Positions 26,081 through 33,934 of a stretch of 64,000 nucleotides of DNA are shown here, piece by piece. Under the pieces are notes generated by a model, which saw only the letters and a list, made by a program, of their open reading frames with translations, was not told the origin of the DNA and made no database searches. The position numbers and the translations under genes were made by a program. Location: positions 7,963 through 71,962 of the forward strand of contig JBGVQS010000006.1 of assembly GCA_045127595.1 (NCBI GenBank), given 5' to 3'. Source of the DNA: Scatosoma sp045127595 (GTDB taxonomy: Bacteria > Bacillota > Clostridia > Christensenellales > Borkfalkiaceae). Within the stretch, counting starts at the first letter, position 1. Each line of letters opens with the position of its first letter.

Positions 26081-27304
26081 ATGTTTTCTGTAAGTTCTAT
26101 GTTGGTAAAACAGGAAGTACTTGACAAAGTTCCCATGATCGTATCGATCGTATGCGGCGTTATCGTATTGTTCGCGTTTTTTGGCGGCTTTGCGAAGGGG
26201 TTCCGTCGTATTAGTTGGTGGGGCTTGACTTGGCTTGCGGCAGGCGCGGCGTTCATTTTCGCAAACAAAGAATGGAACGCGGATATGCCGTTTTGGGATA
26301 TGAACGCTTTTGAAAAGCTGAATCCTGCGGTTGTATTCTGCATTTGCTCGGCGGCAATCGGCGGTGCTTGCATTTTGCTTGCACTGTTGTTGAAAGGTAT
26401 GCTTGCCTTTGCGTTCCGTCCGAGAAAAAAGGTGGTGAAAGATAACCGCGCAAAGAAATATTACGAAGACGACGATGACGCGTTTGAAGACGGTTTCGAC
26501 GGCGAATACGAAGAAAACGACGGTCGCCGCGTACTCGTACGTAAAGGCTATGGACGTCCCAACTTCTTCGGTAGATTGTTCGGTGGATTGATCAACGCGG
26601 TCAATGCGGCGGCGGTTTGCGCTGTAATCGTTGCAATCGGGTTGTTTATCGTTGCATTTACGAACCCTGTATATGAAGACGTCGGCGGCATTTTCATGGT
26701 AAAATTGACGAGAGAAGTCTTCGAATTCGTTCAAAAATACGCGCTTGATTTCATCAGCTTGGGTATCATTATGGGGGTTACGGCTTCCGGCTACAAGAAA
26801 GGCTTCTTGGCAACGCTGCGCGGATTTATCATTCAATTCGGCGGTATCGTTGCGGTTGTGGCTTGTTTCTGGCTTCCTTTCTCGAAGTTGACGGATAGCT
26901 GGGAATTCCTTGGCGACGCAGTTGAAAAGTTCGTAAAACTCTTCCACGGCTTGAAGGGCAAAACGCCTGACATTCTTGGTAAGATTGTTCTCGGTCTTGT
27001 TTCGGCAATCGTAATGATTATCGTATTCGTGCTGTTGAACATTTTGTTGAAAAAGCTCTCCAAATGCATCAAAGCGCACAGAGTTTCCCGCGCAATCGAC
27101 GGATGGCTTGCAACCATTTTGTATTTTGTATTTGGTATCCTTGTATGCGCGCTCGTTTGGGGTGTATTCTATACGCTTGAATATTACGAACTTATCTACA
27201 TCAGCAGAACGTTGACGGAAGATTCGATTTTCGCAAACAGCATTTACTTCACGGGTGAAGAATATCTCGGCGAATGGCTTAGCAAAATGAAAATTAAAGC
27301 ATAA
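26081..27304 (+). CDS. Membrane protein with two CvpA-like halves
   Basis: A 407-residue integral membrane protein. The first half (about residues 15-110: VCGVIVLFAFFGGFAKGFRR, then SAAIGGACILLALLLKGM) and the second (about 225-385: GIIMGVTASGYKKGFLATLR, then AIVMIIVFVLLNILLKKL) show the same layout. Each has a short helix, a Gly-Lys-Gly-Phe turn and long hydrophobic helices, as in the CvpA/colicin V production family. A charged acidic linker lies between them (about 125-160). No operon partner is evident; a bidirectional terminator follows. The role is unknown. Confidence 0.65.
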   Translation: MFSVSSMLVKQEVLDKVPMIVSIVCGVIVLFAFFGGFAKGFRRISWWGLTWLAAGAAFIFANKEWNADMPFWDMNAFEKLNPAVVFCICSAAIGGACILLALLLKGMLAFAFRPRKKVVKDNRAKKYYEDDDDAFEDGFDGEYEENDGRRVLVRKGYGRPNFFGRLFGGLINAVNAAAVCAVIVAIGLFIVAFTNPVYEDVGGIFMVKLTREVFEFVQKYALDFISLGIIMGVTASGYKKGFLATLRGFIIQFGGIVAVVACFWLPFSKLTDSWEFLGDAVEKFVKLFHGLKGKTPDILGKIVLGLVSAIVMIIVFVLLNILLKKLSKCIKAHRVSRAIDGWLATILYFVFGILVCALVWGVFYTLEYYELIYISRTLTEDSIFANSIYFTGEEYLGEWLSKMKIKA

Positions 27305-27325
27305 CGACGAAATAAGAGCTACATA

Positions 27326-27354
27326 AAACGGACTCCATTACGGAGTCCGTTTTT
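27326..27354. terminator. Bidirectional terminator
   Basis: ACGGACTCC-ATTA-CGGAGTCCG followed by TTTTT, with AAAA on the other side. It serves the CvpA-like gene and the convergent spoVT. Confidence 0.85.
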
Positions 27355-27359
27355 GCATA

Positions 27360-27905
27360 TTATTCGAATTGACTTGCTAAAATTTCCGCCGTTAAACGGG
27401 CAAGCTTTACGTCGCCCGCGTCGAGCTTCGCGCCCTGTACGTCCGTCATAATAGCGACCGCACCAAGGCAATCCCCATTAGAAACGATGGGAACGATAAT
27501 TTGTGCCGTAATTCCTTCTTCTTCCGTGTTCGTCAGCGGTAAAATTTTTCCGCCTTCCGATACGTTTGCAATATAACTGCGCCGTTCGCGTAAGATTTTT
27601 TCCATTTCTTGCGACAGAGTCTTTCCGTCAAACTCCCGTTTTTTCTCCCCGTATGCATGCAAAACGCCGTCCGTATCGCAAATCACGGCAAGCTTTCCGC
27701 TTAAATCATTTAACGATTTTGCCGTTGCTTTGCTGAATTTTTCCAGCGTTGCGATCGGGGAGTATTTTTTGAGCATCAACTCGTCTCGGTCGGTAAAAAT
27801 CTCCAAAGGATCGCCTTCCTTGATACGGAGCGTTCGGCGTATCTCTTTGGGAATTACTACTCTGCCCAGTTCGTCGATTCTTCTCACAATTCCCGTTGCT
27901 TTCAT
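27360..27905 (-). CDS. spoVT: Stage V sporulation protein T (AbrB-GAF regulator)
   Basis: A 181-residue regulator. The N-terminal AbrB swapped-hairpin domain (MKATGIVRRIDELGRVVIPKEIRR, DPLEIFTDRDELMLKKY) is followed by a GAF-like domain (about residues 55-180). Length and layout match SpoVT, a regulator of forespore genes. ATG 27905 follows GGAGG. It suggests that the organism sporulates or descends from a sporeformer. Confidence 0.93.
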   Translation of the reverse strand: MKATGIVRRIDELGRVVIPKEIRRTLRIKEGDPLEIFTDRDELMLKKYSPIATLEKFSKATAKSLNDLSGKLAVICDTDGVLHAYGEKKREFDGKTLSQEMEKILRERRSYIANVSEGGKILPLTNTEEEGITAQIIVPIVSNGDCLGAVAIMTDVQGAKLDAGDVKLARLTAEILASQFE

Positions 27906-27984
27906 AAATTTTCCTCCGTTTACAGTTATCTTGCGCAAGTTCCGTGAGAATATACACGCTTTTTTAAACTTCTTTTTTCTTTTT

Positions 27985-28008
27985 GCCCCACCCATGTACG
28001 AGTTGAAT
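27985..28008 (+). repeat. Dispersed motif, degenerate copy
   Basis: GCCCCACCCATGTACGAGTTGAATT, related to the GGGGCAGGTACGAGTTGAAC motif at the TACGAGTTGAA core. It lies upstream of spoVT. Confidence 0.45.
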
Positions 28009-28069
28009 TAAAAATAATCGCCCAAAATTCGCTCAAAAAAATATTTTTCTTGTTTTTTCAACAAATGAT

Positions 28070-28098
28070 TTGATTTTTCCGTACACGCGTGCTATAAT
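28070..28098 (+). promoter_or_regulatory. Sigma-A promoter of the GNAT gene
   Basis: TTGATT (28070-28075), 17-bp spacer, TATAAT (28093-28098). Confidence 0.75.
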
Positions 28099-28162
28099 AG
28101 GAAAGGAAAATGTGTAGCTGCTTAACATTTTTTTAATCTATTAACAAAAGAGAAGTGTAGCC

Positions 28163-29281
28163 ATGGTTGAAATTAAAGAAGTAAAAACGCGTAAGGACAT
28201 CAAGGAGTTTATTGAATTTCCCTTGCGGTTATATAAAGGAAATCCCTATTTTGTGCCGCCGCTTTACGGAGACGAAAAGGCGTTGTTTAAAAAGGAAACG
28301 GTTTATGGGGATCAATCGGAATCGGTGTATTTTTTAGCGCAACGGAACGGCAAGACGGTCGGTAGAATCCACGGGATTTTGCAACATGCGAGCAATAAGA
28401 AGTGGAATCAAAAACGGGTGCGCTTTACCCGCTTCGACGCTTTGGACGAGCAGGAAATCGCGAATGCTTTATTCGGCGCGGTGGAAAACTGGGCGCGCGA
28501 AAAGGGCATGGAAGAAGTGGTCGGGCCGCTTGGATTTTCCGATTTGGAGCGTGAAGGTCTGCTTATAGAAGGCTTTGACGAGCTTTCGACGTTTGAAGAG
28601 CAGTACAATTATCCGTATTATCAAAAGCTGATTGAAAATCTCGGCTATGAAAAGGAAGTGGATTGGGTGGAAAGAAAGCTGTATGCGCCCAAGGAGCTTG
28701 ACGAGCGGATTCCCCGTCTTTCAGCGAGAATGATGGAGAAATACGAGCTGCACTTTGGTAAAGCGAAAAACGCCCGCGATTTTGTCAATAAATACGGCGA
28801 AGGCTTTTTCGAAATTATGGATTTGACCTATCATGATATATATCAATCCGTGCCGATGACCGAACGGTCTAAAAAACAGCTTATTAGCAGCTTTAAATTG
28901 ATTATTGACGTGGAACACGTGGCGGTCATTCTTGATAAAAACGAGAAAATCGTGTGTTTTGGGCTTTGTTTCCCGTCGATCGGGCAAGCGTTACAAAAGA
29001 GCGGCGGCAGACTTACTCCTACGGCGATTGTTCGTGTGTTACGTGCGATTAAGCACCCGAAAATTATCGATCTTGCGCTGATCGGAGTCTTGCCCGAATA
29101 CCGCAAGAAAGGGATTGCGACGGCGCTGATTAATGCGGTAATTGAAATGCTTTCAAAGGGGGATGTTGCATACGCGGAGACCAACTTAAATTTGGAAACG
29201 AACCACAGCATTCAAAATCAATGGAAAGCGTTTGACAGTGTTTTGCATAAACGCCGCAGAAGCTTTGTCAAAAAGATATAA
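28163..29281 (+). CDS. GNAT family N-acetyltransferase
   Basis: A 372-residue protein with two acetyltransferase-like halves. The C-terminal half carries the acetyl-CoA loop LIGVLPEYRKKGIATALINAVIEML (about residues 307-331). The N-terminal half has FVPPLYGDEKALF and VGRIHGILQHASN. The substrate is unknown. It has its own promoter and terminator. Confidence 0.8.
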   Translation: MVEIKEVKTRKDIKEFIEFPLRLYKGNPYFVPPLYGDEKALFKKETVYGDQSESVYFLAQRNGKTVGRIHGILQHASNKKWNQKRVRFTRFDALDEQEIANALFGAVENWAREKGMEEVVGPLGFSDLEREGLLIEGFDELSTFEEQYNYPYYQKLIENLGYEKEVDWVERKLYAPKELDERIPRLSARMMEKYELHFGKAKNARDFVNKYGEGFFEIMDLTYHDIYQSVPMTERSKKQLISSFKLIIDVEHVAVILDKNEKIVCFGLCFPSIGQALQKSGGRLTPTAIVRVLRAIKHPKIIDLALIGVLPEYRKKGIATALINAVIEMLSKGDVAYAETNLNLETNHSIQNQWKAFDSVLHKRRRSFVKKI

Positions 29282-29285
29282 TAAT

Positions 29286-29311
29286 AAAACCTTCCTTCGG
29301 GAAGGTTTTTT
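29286..29311 (+). terminator. Rho-independent terminator
   Basis: AACCTTCC-TTCG-GGAAGGTT followed by TTTT. Confidence 0.9.
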
Positions 29312-29350
29312 GCTACTGTAATTCGATTGGAAATAAATAGAAGGAAAATC

Positions 29351-29379
29351 TTGACAAAGGTGTTTTATTGTGTTATGAT
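29351..29379 (+). promoter_or_regulatory. Sigma-A promoter of the metal/siderophore ABC operon
   Basis: TTGACA (29351-29356), 17-bp spacer, TATGAT (29374-29379), giving a leader of about 215 nt before the first ATG. Confidence 0.75.
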
Positions 29380-29493
29380 GAAGAAAAGTAAATGATGTTT
29401 TTAAGGTGTTGTTAATTTGTGATAAATTAGGAGGTGAATTATACATATCATTCAACACTGAAATTATAGACCGTAAAAAAAATAAAAAAAATA

Positions 29494-29586
29494 GAGATTT
29501 CCTTTAAAAGTTATAGATGTTGGTGGACATAGCTAACATCTGTAATTTTACAGTTGCGAGCGGTCGGCTATTTGTTGGAAAATCTC
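29494..29586 (+). promoter_or_regulatory. Structured leader of the ABC operon (possible cis-regulatory RNA)
   Basis: GAGATTTCC (29494-29502) can pair with GGAAAATCTC (29577-29586), closing just before the AAAGGAG site. Inside are AGATGTT/AACATCT (29515-29521/29535-29541) and CTGTA-ATTT-TACAG (29540-29553). It does not match a riboswitch class that I recognise (no cobalamin box). Confidence 0.45.
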
Positions 29587-29599
29587 AAAGGAGAAAATT

Positions 29600-30679
29600 A
29601 TGTCAAAATTTAAGAGAATCATTTCTATGTTGCTTGGCGCTATACTGTTTGTAGCGACTATGGGTTCGATTGTAGCTTGTGATAACAAACAAGACTCAAA
29701 AGAAGATATGATTACTGTAACGGATATGCTTGGAGAGCAAGTAACCGTAAAGAAAAATCCCCAAAAAGTGGCGTGTGCATCAAGAACGACGTATGATCTT
29801 TTGATTGCATTTGGGGTGGCGGATAGTATTGATGGCGTTTATTATTCGTTGCTTGAAAACGAATGGTCGGCTGTTTTTGATGAAAAAGCAAACGAAAGAT
29901 ATAGTTTGGCGTATCAAGAAAGCTATGAAACGTATATTGCGCGCGGTGTGGATATTGTATTTTCCCCTGAAAAATACATAACGGACGGATTAAAGGAACA
30001 CGGTATTAAAGCTTTGAATGTAAGCTTGTATGGAAACCCCGATTTTAGCGGGTATGTATATTTCTTTGCCGATCTTGTAAAACAAATTTGGGATAGCGAC
30101 GTGGTTGCGCAAAGAGTAGATTCTTGGAAAATGAAAATGCAAACGACGATTTCTGATATTCAAACGGAGCTTGCAAAGCACGATGACACACAAAGAACGG
30201 TATATTATGTGCGCGGTGATAAAAATAAAGGGATAGGATATACGGAAACGGTAGGTTCGTTTACGGAATATGCATATAAAGTATTAGGCATGAAACCGCT
30301 TAATGATCAATTTGAGTCCAACAAACCCTCAGCGGAAGAAATTTGTGCACAAAATCCCGACGTGTTCGTGGTAGGCGGTATTTATCAAAAAACGTTGATT
30401 AACGCATTACAAGAAGAACCGTACGTTAATTTGGATGCAGTTAAAAATGGACAGGTTTTTAATATTCCTATTGGGCTGACAATGTTTGAACAACTTTCGG
30501 TTTTCTCTCCTGTATTTCTTTGCGATCAAGCGAATAAGCTTTATCCCAACTATTTCAATTATGATGTTAAAAAGCAAATTCAGGATTTGAGCAAAGAATT
30601 TTTTAACGTTGAATTGACGGACAATGAAGCGCAAAATATGTTAAACGGTTTGAGTCGGGAGGGAAACGCTCTTGCTTAA
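29600..30679 (+). CDS. ABC transporter substrate-binding lipoprotein (siderophore/heme/cobalamin type)
   Basis: A 359-residue lipoprotein; the signal peptide ends in the lipobox region SIVACDN. The fold is the BtuF/FhuD class: the opening ITVTDMLGEQVTVKKNPQKVAC is the usual first strand pair, and EEICAQNPDVFVVGG the hinge-region strand. It captures a metal chelate outside the cell for the permease and ATPase encoded next. The ligand cannot be told. Its end overlaps the permease start. Confidence 0.85.
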   Translation: MSKFKRIISMLLGAILFVATMGSIVACDNKQDSKEDMITVTDMLGEQVTVKKNPQKVACASRTTYDLLIAFGVADSIDGVYYSLLENEWSAVFDEKANERYSLAYQESYETYIARGVDIVFSPEKYITDGLKEHGIKALNVSLYGNPDFSGYVYFFADLVKQIWDSDVVAQRVDSWKMKMQTTISDIQTELAKHDDTQRTVYYVRGDKNKGIGYTETVGSFTEYAYKVLGMKPLNDQFESNKPSAEEICAQNPDVFVVGGIYQKTLINALQEEPYVNLDAVKNGQVFNIPIGLTMFEQLSVFSPVFLCDQANKLYPNYFNYDVKKQIQDLSKEFFNVELTDNEAQNMLNGLSREGNALA

Positions 30680-31688
30680 TTCGAGAAAAAAAGGTTGGAC
30701 GGGCGTATGTTTTACGCTCGTTTCCTTCATATTCGTCATGGTATTTATTTTGGCGTTACTAGTTGGGCGGTATGAGATTTCGCTTGGAAACTTTTTTAAA
30801 ATGCTGTTTGGGGACGAGGGCTACGAAATAGAGCGCAGTATCGTTATAAATTTACGATTACCGAGAACGATTATTGCAGCATTGACAGGTCTTGCGCTGA
30901 GCGTTTCTGGGCTTTTATATCAAGAAACCTTTCAAAACAAGTTGGTTTCTCCCGATTTGCTTGGTGTTTCTTCGGGCGCAGGGGTTGGTGCGGCTCTTGC
31001 GATTTTGCTTGGATTATCATCGGCTTTTGTAAGTCTTTTGGCGTTCGGTTTTGGGGTTTTGGCAGTATTGATAACTTTGTTTGTCGCAAAAGCCTTTCAA
31101 AATAAATCTTCTATGATTTTAACTTTATCGGGGATTATTGTTGGCAGTTGTATGGGGGCAGTGTTGTCCTTTATTAAATATCTTGCCGATGCGGAAACAA
31201 CGCTTGCTAGTATTACCTTTTGGTTAATGGGGTCTTTTGAACAGTCTTTAATGGAAGATGTTTACGTTTTATTGCCCATTGTCGCCGTATGTTCCGTTGT
31301 TATACTTTCTATTAGTTGGAGAATTAATATTGTCGCACTCGGTCGGGAAGAAGCGCAAACAAAGGGTATAAATTATCGTATGTATCGTATGCTAATTATT
31401 TTTGTTGCAACCTTGCTTACGGCAAGCTCGGTAGCGTTCGCGGGAACGATTAGTTGGATTGGATTGGTTGTTCCGCATATTGTTAGATTAATGCTTGGAA
31501 GGGATACCAAAAAAACCATTCCCATGTGTATGGTTTTTGGGGCAACCTTTATGGTAATTGCGGATATTCTTTCGCGTACTTTTACGGCGTCGGAAATTCC
31601 GTTGTCCGCAGTAACAGGATTCTTCGGCACAATTATTTTTGTTGTATTACTTTTTATAAGGAGAGAGACGATTCATGAAAATGATTGA
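30672..31688 (+). CDS. FecCD/BtuC family ABC permease
   Basis: A 338-residue permease with about ten membrane segments. It has the family motifs LRLPRTIIAALTGLALSVSG, SPDLLGVSSGAGVGAALAI and AGTISWIGLVVPHIVRLMLG (the ATPase-coupling region). The start is TTG at 30672, overlapping the upstream gene by 8 bp, with GGAGG eight bases ahead. The reading frame overlaps the ATPase gene by 14 bp, indicating tight co-translation. Confidence 0.92.
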   Translation: MLNSRKKGWTGVCFTLVSFIFVMVFILALLVGRYEISLGNFFKMLFGDEGYEIERSIVINLRLPRTIIAALTGLALSVSGLLYQETFQNKLVSPDLLGVSSGAGVGAALAILLGLSSAFVSLLAFGFGVLAVLITLFVAKAFQNKSSMILTLSGIIVGSCMGAVLSFIKYLADAETTLASITFWLMGSFEQSLMEDVYVLLPIVAVCSVVILSISWRINIVALGREEAQTKGINYRMYRMLIIFVATLLTASSVAFAGTISWIGLVVPHIVRLMLGRDTKKTIPMCMVFGATFMVIADILSRTFTASEIPLSAVTGFFGTIIFVVLLFIRRETIHEND

Positions 31689-32460
31689 AGTTGAAAATCT
31701 CTCTTTTCGGTACAATAGAAACGGAAAGATGATTTTGAATGATTTGTCCTTTGCTTGTGAAAAAGGAACAGTAAACGTTCTGATTGGCTTGAACGGTTCA
31801 GGAAAAACGACGCTCATTAAAATCTTGTCGGGCTTGCTTGAGAAATATCAGGGAAATGTAATTTTAAAAGGTAAAGATTTGAAGTCTTTATCCATTAGAG
31901 AACGCTCGAAAATTATGGCTTACGTTGCACAACGCTCGGGGGCAATAGACGATTTCCCTGTGATGGACTATTTGTTGTTCGGTCAAGCGAATAAAATGAA
32001 CTTTTATGAATCGCCTTCTCAAGAAGATAAAGAAAAAGTGTTGGCGCACGCGGAAAGCTTGGAAATTACCCATTTACTTGATAAAAAATTAGGGGAAATT
32101 AGCGGGGGAGAACGGCAAATCGTTGCTATATGCGGAGCAATCGTACAAGATACGGATTTGATAATTTTAGATGAGCCTACCTCGGCGCTAGATATCAAAA
32201 ACCAAAATAAAGTCTTATCGCTGATTAAAGGAATTGCGAAAGATAAAGGCAAGACGTTTATTCTTTCTTCGCACAACCCCAATCACGCCTTGTTTTTAAA
32301 TAGCAACGTTTTTGTGTTAAAAAATGGATTCATTGTGAACCAGGGTAATGCAAACGATATTATTAACGTTGAAAATTTAACAAAGGTTTACGGTGATGAT
32401 ATTTGTTACAGCGACGAGCTGTTCTATCGCGAAATTTCTTTTAAGGGTATAGAAAAATGA
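31675..32460 (+). CDS. ABC transporter ATPase (siderophore/cobalamin type)
   Basis: A 261-residue ATPase with Walker A GLNGSGKTT, Q-loop YVAQRSG, signature ISGGERQ (a variant of LSGGQ), Walker B LIILDEPTSALD and switch His in SSHNPNHA. It drives the BtuC-like permease. ATGA overlap with the next gene. Confidence 0.93.
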   Translation: MKMIEVENLSFRYNRNGKMILNDLSFACEKGTVNVLIGLNGSGKTTLIKILSGLLEKYQGNVILKGKDLKSLSIRERSKIMAYVAQRSGAIDDFPVMDYLLFGQANKMNFYESPSQEDKEKVLAHAESLEITHLLDKKLGEISGGERQIVAICGAIVQDTDLIILDEPTSALDIKNQNKVLSLIKGIAKDKGKTFILSSHNPNHALFLNSNVFVLKNGFIVNQGNANDIINVENLTKVYGDDICYSDELFYREISFKGIEK

Positions 32461-32795
32461 GTAAGTACAAAGAAATCAATTTAGAAGACGGGCTGCCGAC
32501 CGTTGACGAGGCTTTGAGCTATCTTAAAATGTCGCTAACCCTTTGCAAACAAAATAAAATCGGTTGTCTTGCCGTGATTCACGGTTACGGCAGTAGCGGA
32601 AAGGGTGGAGCAATTCGAGTGAAAGCCCGTCAATGGCTGAACGCTCAAGTACGCAACGGTACAGTGAAAACGGTTATCAACGGCGAAGATTTCGACGTGC
32701 TGAATTTCAAAGCGTTGGAACTTAAAAATAAGTATAAAGAACTTGAAAAACTATTAAGAGTTTGTAATCACGGAATTACCGTTGTGGCGCTTTGA
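32457..32795 (+). CDS. Smr-domain-like small protein
   Basis: A 112-residue protein. LPTVDEALSYLKMSL followed by AVIHGYGSSGKGGAIRVKARQWL has the pattern of the Smr (MutS2 C-terminal) fold, where HGxGxGxL lines the nucleic-acid site. The usual LDLHG motif is not clear. Its start overlaps the ATPase stop by 4 bp, so it belongs to the importer operon; why is unknown. A terminator follows. Confidence 0.65.
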   Translation: MSKYKEINLEDGLPTVDEALSYLKMSLTLCKQNKIGCLAVIHGYGSSGKGGAIRVKARQWLNAQVRNGTVKTVINGEDFDVLNFKALELKNKYKELEKLLRVCNHGITVVAL

Positions 32796-32799
32796 TTAA

Positions 32800-32838
32800 A
32801 AAGGCATCTGTTAAGCAAGAGCTGGGCAGATGCTTTTG
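32800..32838 (+). terminator. Rho-independent terminator of the ABC operon
   Basis: GGCATCTG and CAGATGC pair across a 16-nt loop and are followed by TTTTG. Confidence 0.7.
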
Positions 32839-32965
32839 TTTTAGTAGATACTTTTGAGAAATGAGAATGGTTATAATACTTAGTTATGTTAAAAAAATTC
32901 CATGAAAAACATGCACATTAGGTCTTAGATGGATAGTTTTTCTAAAATTTTTTTTATAAAACCGC

Positions 32966-32994
32966 TTGACGAATAAGAAAAGGTATGGTATACT
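32966..32994 (+). promoter_or_regulatory. Sigma-A promoter of the Fur-family gene
   Basis: TTGACG (32966-32971), 17-bp spacer, TATACT (32989-32994). An AT-rich stretch, TATAATTAAGAAT, just downstream might hold an operator but does not match a Fur or PerR box well. Confidence 0.65.
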
Positions 32995-33037
32995 ATAATT
33001 AAGAATCAATCCCATTAAGAAAAAAGGAGGGGCGAAT

Positions 33038-33421
33038 ATGCAAGAACGGCAAACAAAGCAAAAGCAAATTATTTACGACGCTTTAAAAACCTTAGATCAC
33101 CCCACGGCAACCGAAGTGTACATGCACGTACATAAAAACTTCCCCAGTGTTTCACGTGCAACAGTATTTCGTGTTTTAGGGGGATTTTCGACGTGCGGAA
33201 AAGCGTTGGAATTAAGAGCAGCGGGCAACGAAGTGCGTTATGATTATAACGTAATGCCGCATTATCATGCGCGTTGTCGCGGATGCGGAAGAGTAGCGGA
33301 CGTAACGACGGCAGTTCCGTCGGGGATAGAGATTTCCGCGCGTCCGTGCGGAGATTTCGAGTTAGAGGGATATTCTTTAGAATTTTACGGAATTTGCGGT
33401 GATTGTAAAATTCCGACCTAA
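33038..33421 (+). CDS. Fur family transcriptional regulator (PerR/Fur-like)
   Basis: A 127-residue metalloregulator. It has a winged helix with HPTATEVYMHVHKNFPSVSRATVFRVL and a dimerisation/metal domain with HYHARCRGCGRVADV and YGICGDC, the two CxxC pairs of the structural zinc site. It could sense iron or peroxide; its closeness to the metal-chelate importer makes iron regulation of that operon a reasonable inference. An AGGAGG site precedes the ATG. Confidence 0.9.
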   Translation: MQERQTKQKQIIYDALKTLDHPTATEVYMHVHKNFPSVSRATVFRVLGGFSTCGKALELRAAGNEVRYDYNVMPHYHARCRGCGRVADVTTAVPSGIEISARPCGDFELEGYSLEFYGICGDCKIPT

Positions 33422-33528
33422 CGAAAGGAATGACGGCGACCGCTTTTTTGTATAAAGAAAGCGGTCGTTTCCAAAAAAAGCGAGAGAAATTATTTTAAAA
33501 CAAATTTTTCTGAACGTGTAGAAAATTA

Positions 33529-33557
33529 TTGACATTTACCCCAAAAACGGCTATAAT
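33529..33557 (+). promoter_or_regulatory. Consensus promoter upstream of the interrupted tRNA
   Basis: TTGACA (33529-33534), 17-bp spacer, TATAAT (33552-33557), ending about 50 bp before the tRNA start. Confidence 0.85.
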
Positions 33558-33608
33558 AGGCGTGTTGATAGGAAAACGAAAAGTTTTTTAAGATACAAGC
33601 AACGAAAT

Positions 33609-33646
33609 GCAGGTGTCGCCTAGCGGTATGGCGGCAGCTTCCCAAG
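33609..33646 (+). pseudogene. tRNA-Gly(CCC), 5' half only
   Basis: GCAGGTG (acceptor 5' strand, 33609-33615), T8, D arm GCC..GGC with TAGCGGTAT loop, anticodon stem GCAGC (33634-33638) and loop TTCCCAA (anticodon CCC at 33641-33643) are all in place. The expected GCTGC, T arm and CACCTGC are absent; the sequence turns into unrelated GAGTGGAAG right after the loop. The break within the anticodon arm fits integration there by the tyrosine integrase encoded nearby. No 3' half was found in the window. Confidence 0.8.
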
Positions 33647-33693
33647 AGTGGAAGATAATTGCATAATAGGTATATTGGATAACAATAATTTTG

Positions 33694-33722
33694 TAAAAAC
33701 GGGCTAAAAAGTCCGTTTTTTG
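33694..33722 (+). terminator. Terminator after the tRNA fragment
   Basis: AACGGGC-TAAAAA-GTCCGTT with one G-T pair, then a T-run. Confidence 0.75.
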
Positions 33723-33782
33723 TTGTTTTTTATGATAGTTTCATTCATTTTTCTCATTGAATAAATGAATAAGGATTTTTTA

Positions 33783-33803
33783 TTGGCCCGCTATTGGCCC
33801 AAG
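33783..33803. repeat. Direct repeat TATTGGCCC near the element end
   Basis: TATTGGCCCGCTATTGGCCCA holds two copies of TATTGGCCC 12 bp apart, between the tRNA break and the integrase-side genes. This is the kind of spacing seen for integrase arm sites, though that role is a guess. The remainder of 33722-33897 is A/T-rich with nothing else named. Confidence 0.4.
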
Positions 33804-33896
33804 GGTGAAAGTTGGTCTATGGAAACGCTACATTTTCCCTTGCAAAAACTTGTATTTTTTATCATTTATGCAGTATATACAAAATGTAAAATAATA

Positions 33897-33934
33897 GAAA
33901 AAAGCGCTTGTTTTTATGAAAACAGGTGCTTTTA
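33897..33934 (-). terminator. Terminator of the integrase-side gene run
   Basis: Minus strand AAGCACCTGTTTT-CAT-AAAAACAAGCGCTT with two mismatches, then TTTT. Confidence 0.7.

Noticed and set aside
26051..27079. A 342-codon open frame opposite the CvpA-like gene
   Set aside because: The composition (Arg, His, Asn rich) is that of a shadow frame, and the plus strand has membrane helices and a good ribosome site.
33000..33037. Fur or PerR box before the Fur-family gene
   Set aside because: TATAATTAAGAAT resembles half of a PerR box only; the second half does not match.
33609..33721. An intron-containing tRNA
   Set aside because: Only about 50 bases separate the break from a strong terminator and no 3' half follows, which is too short for a group I intron.
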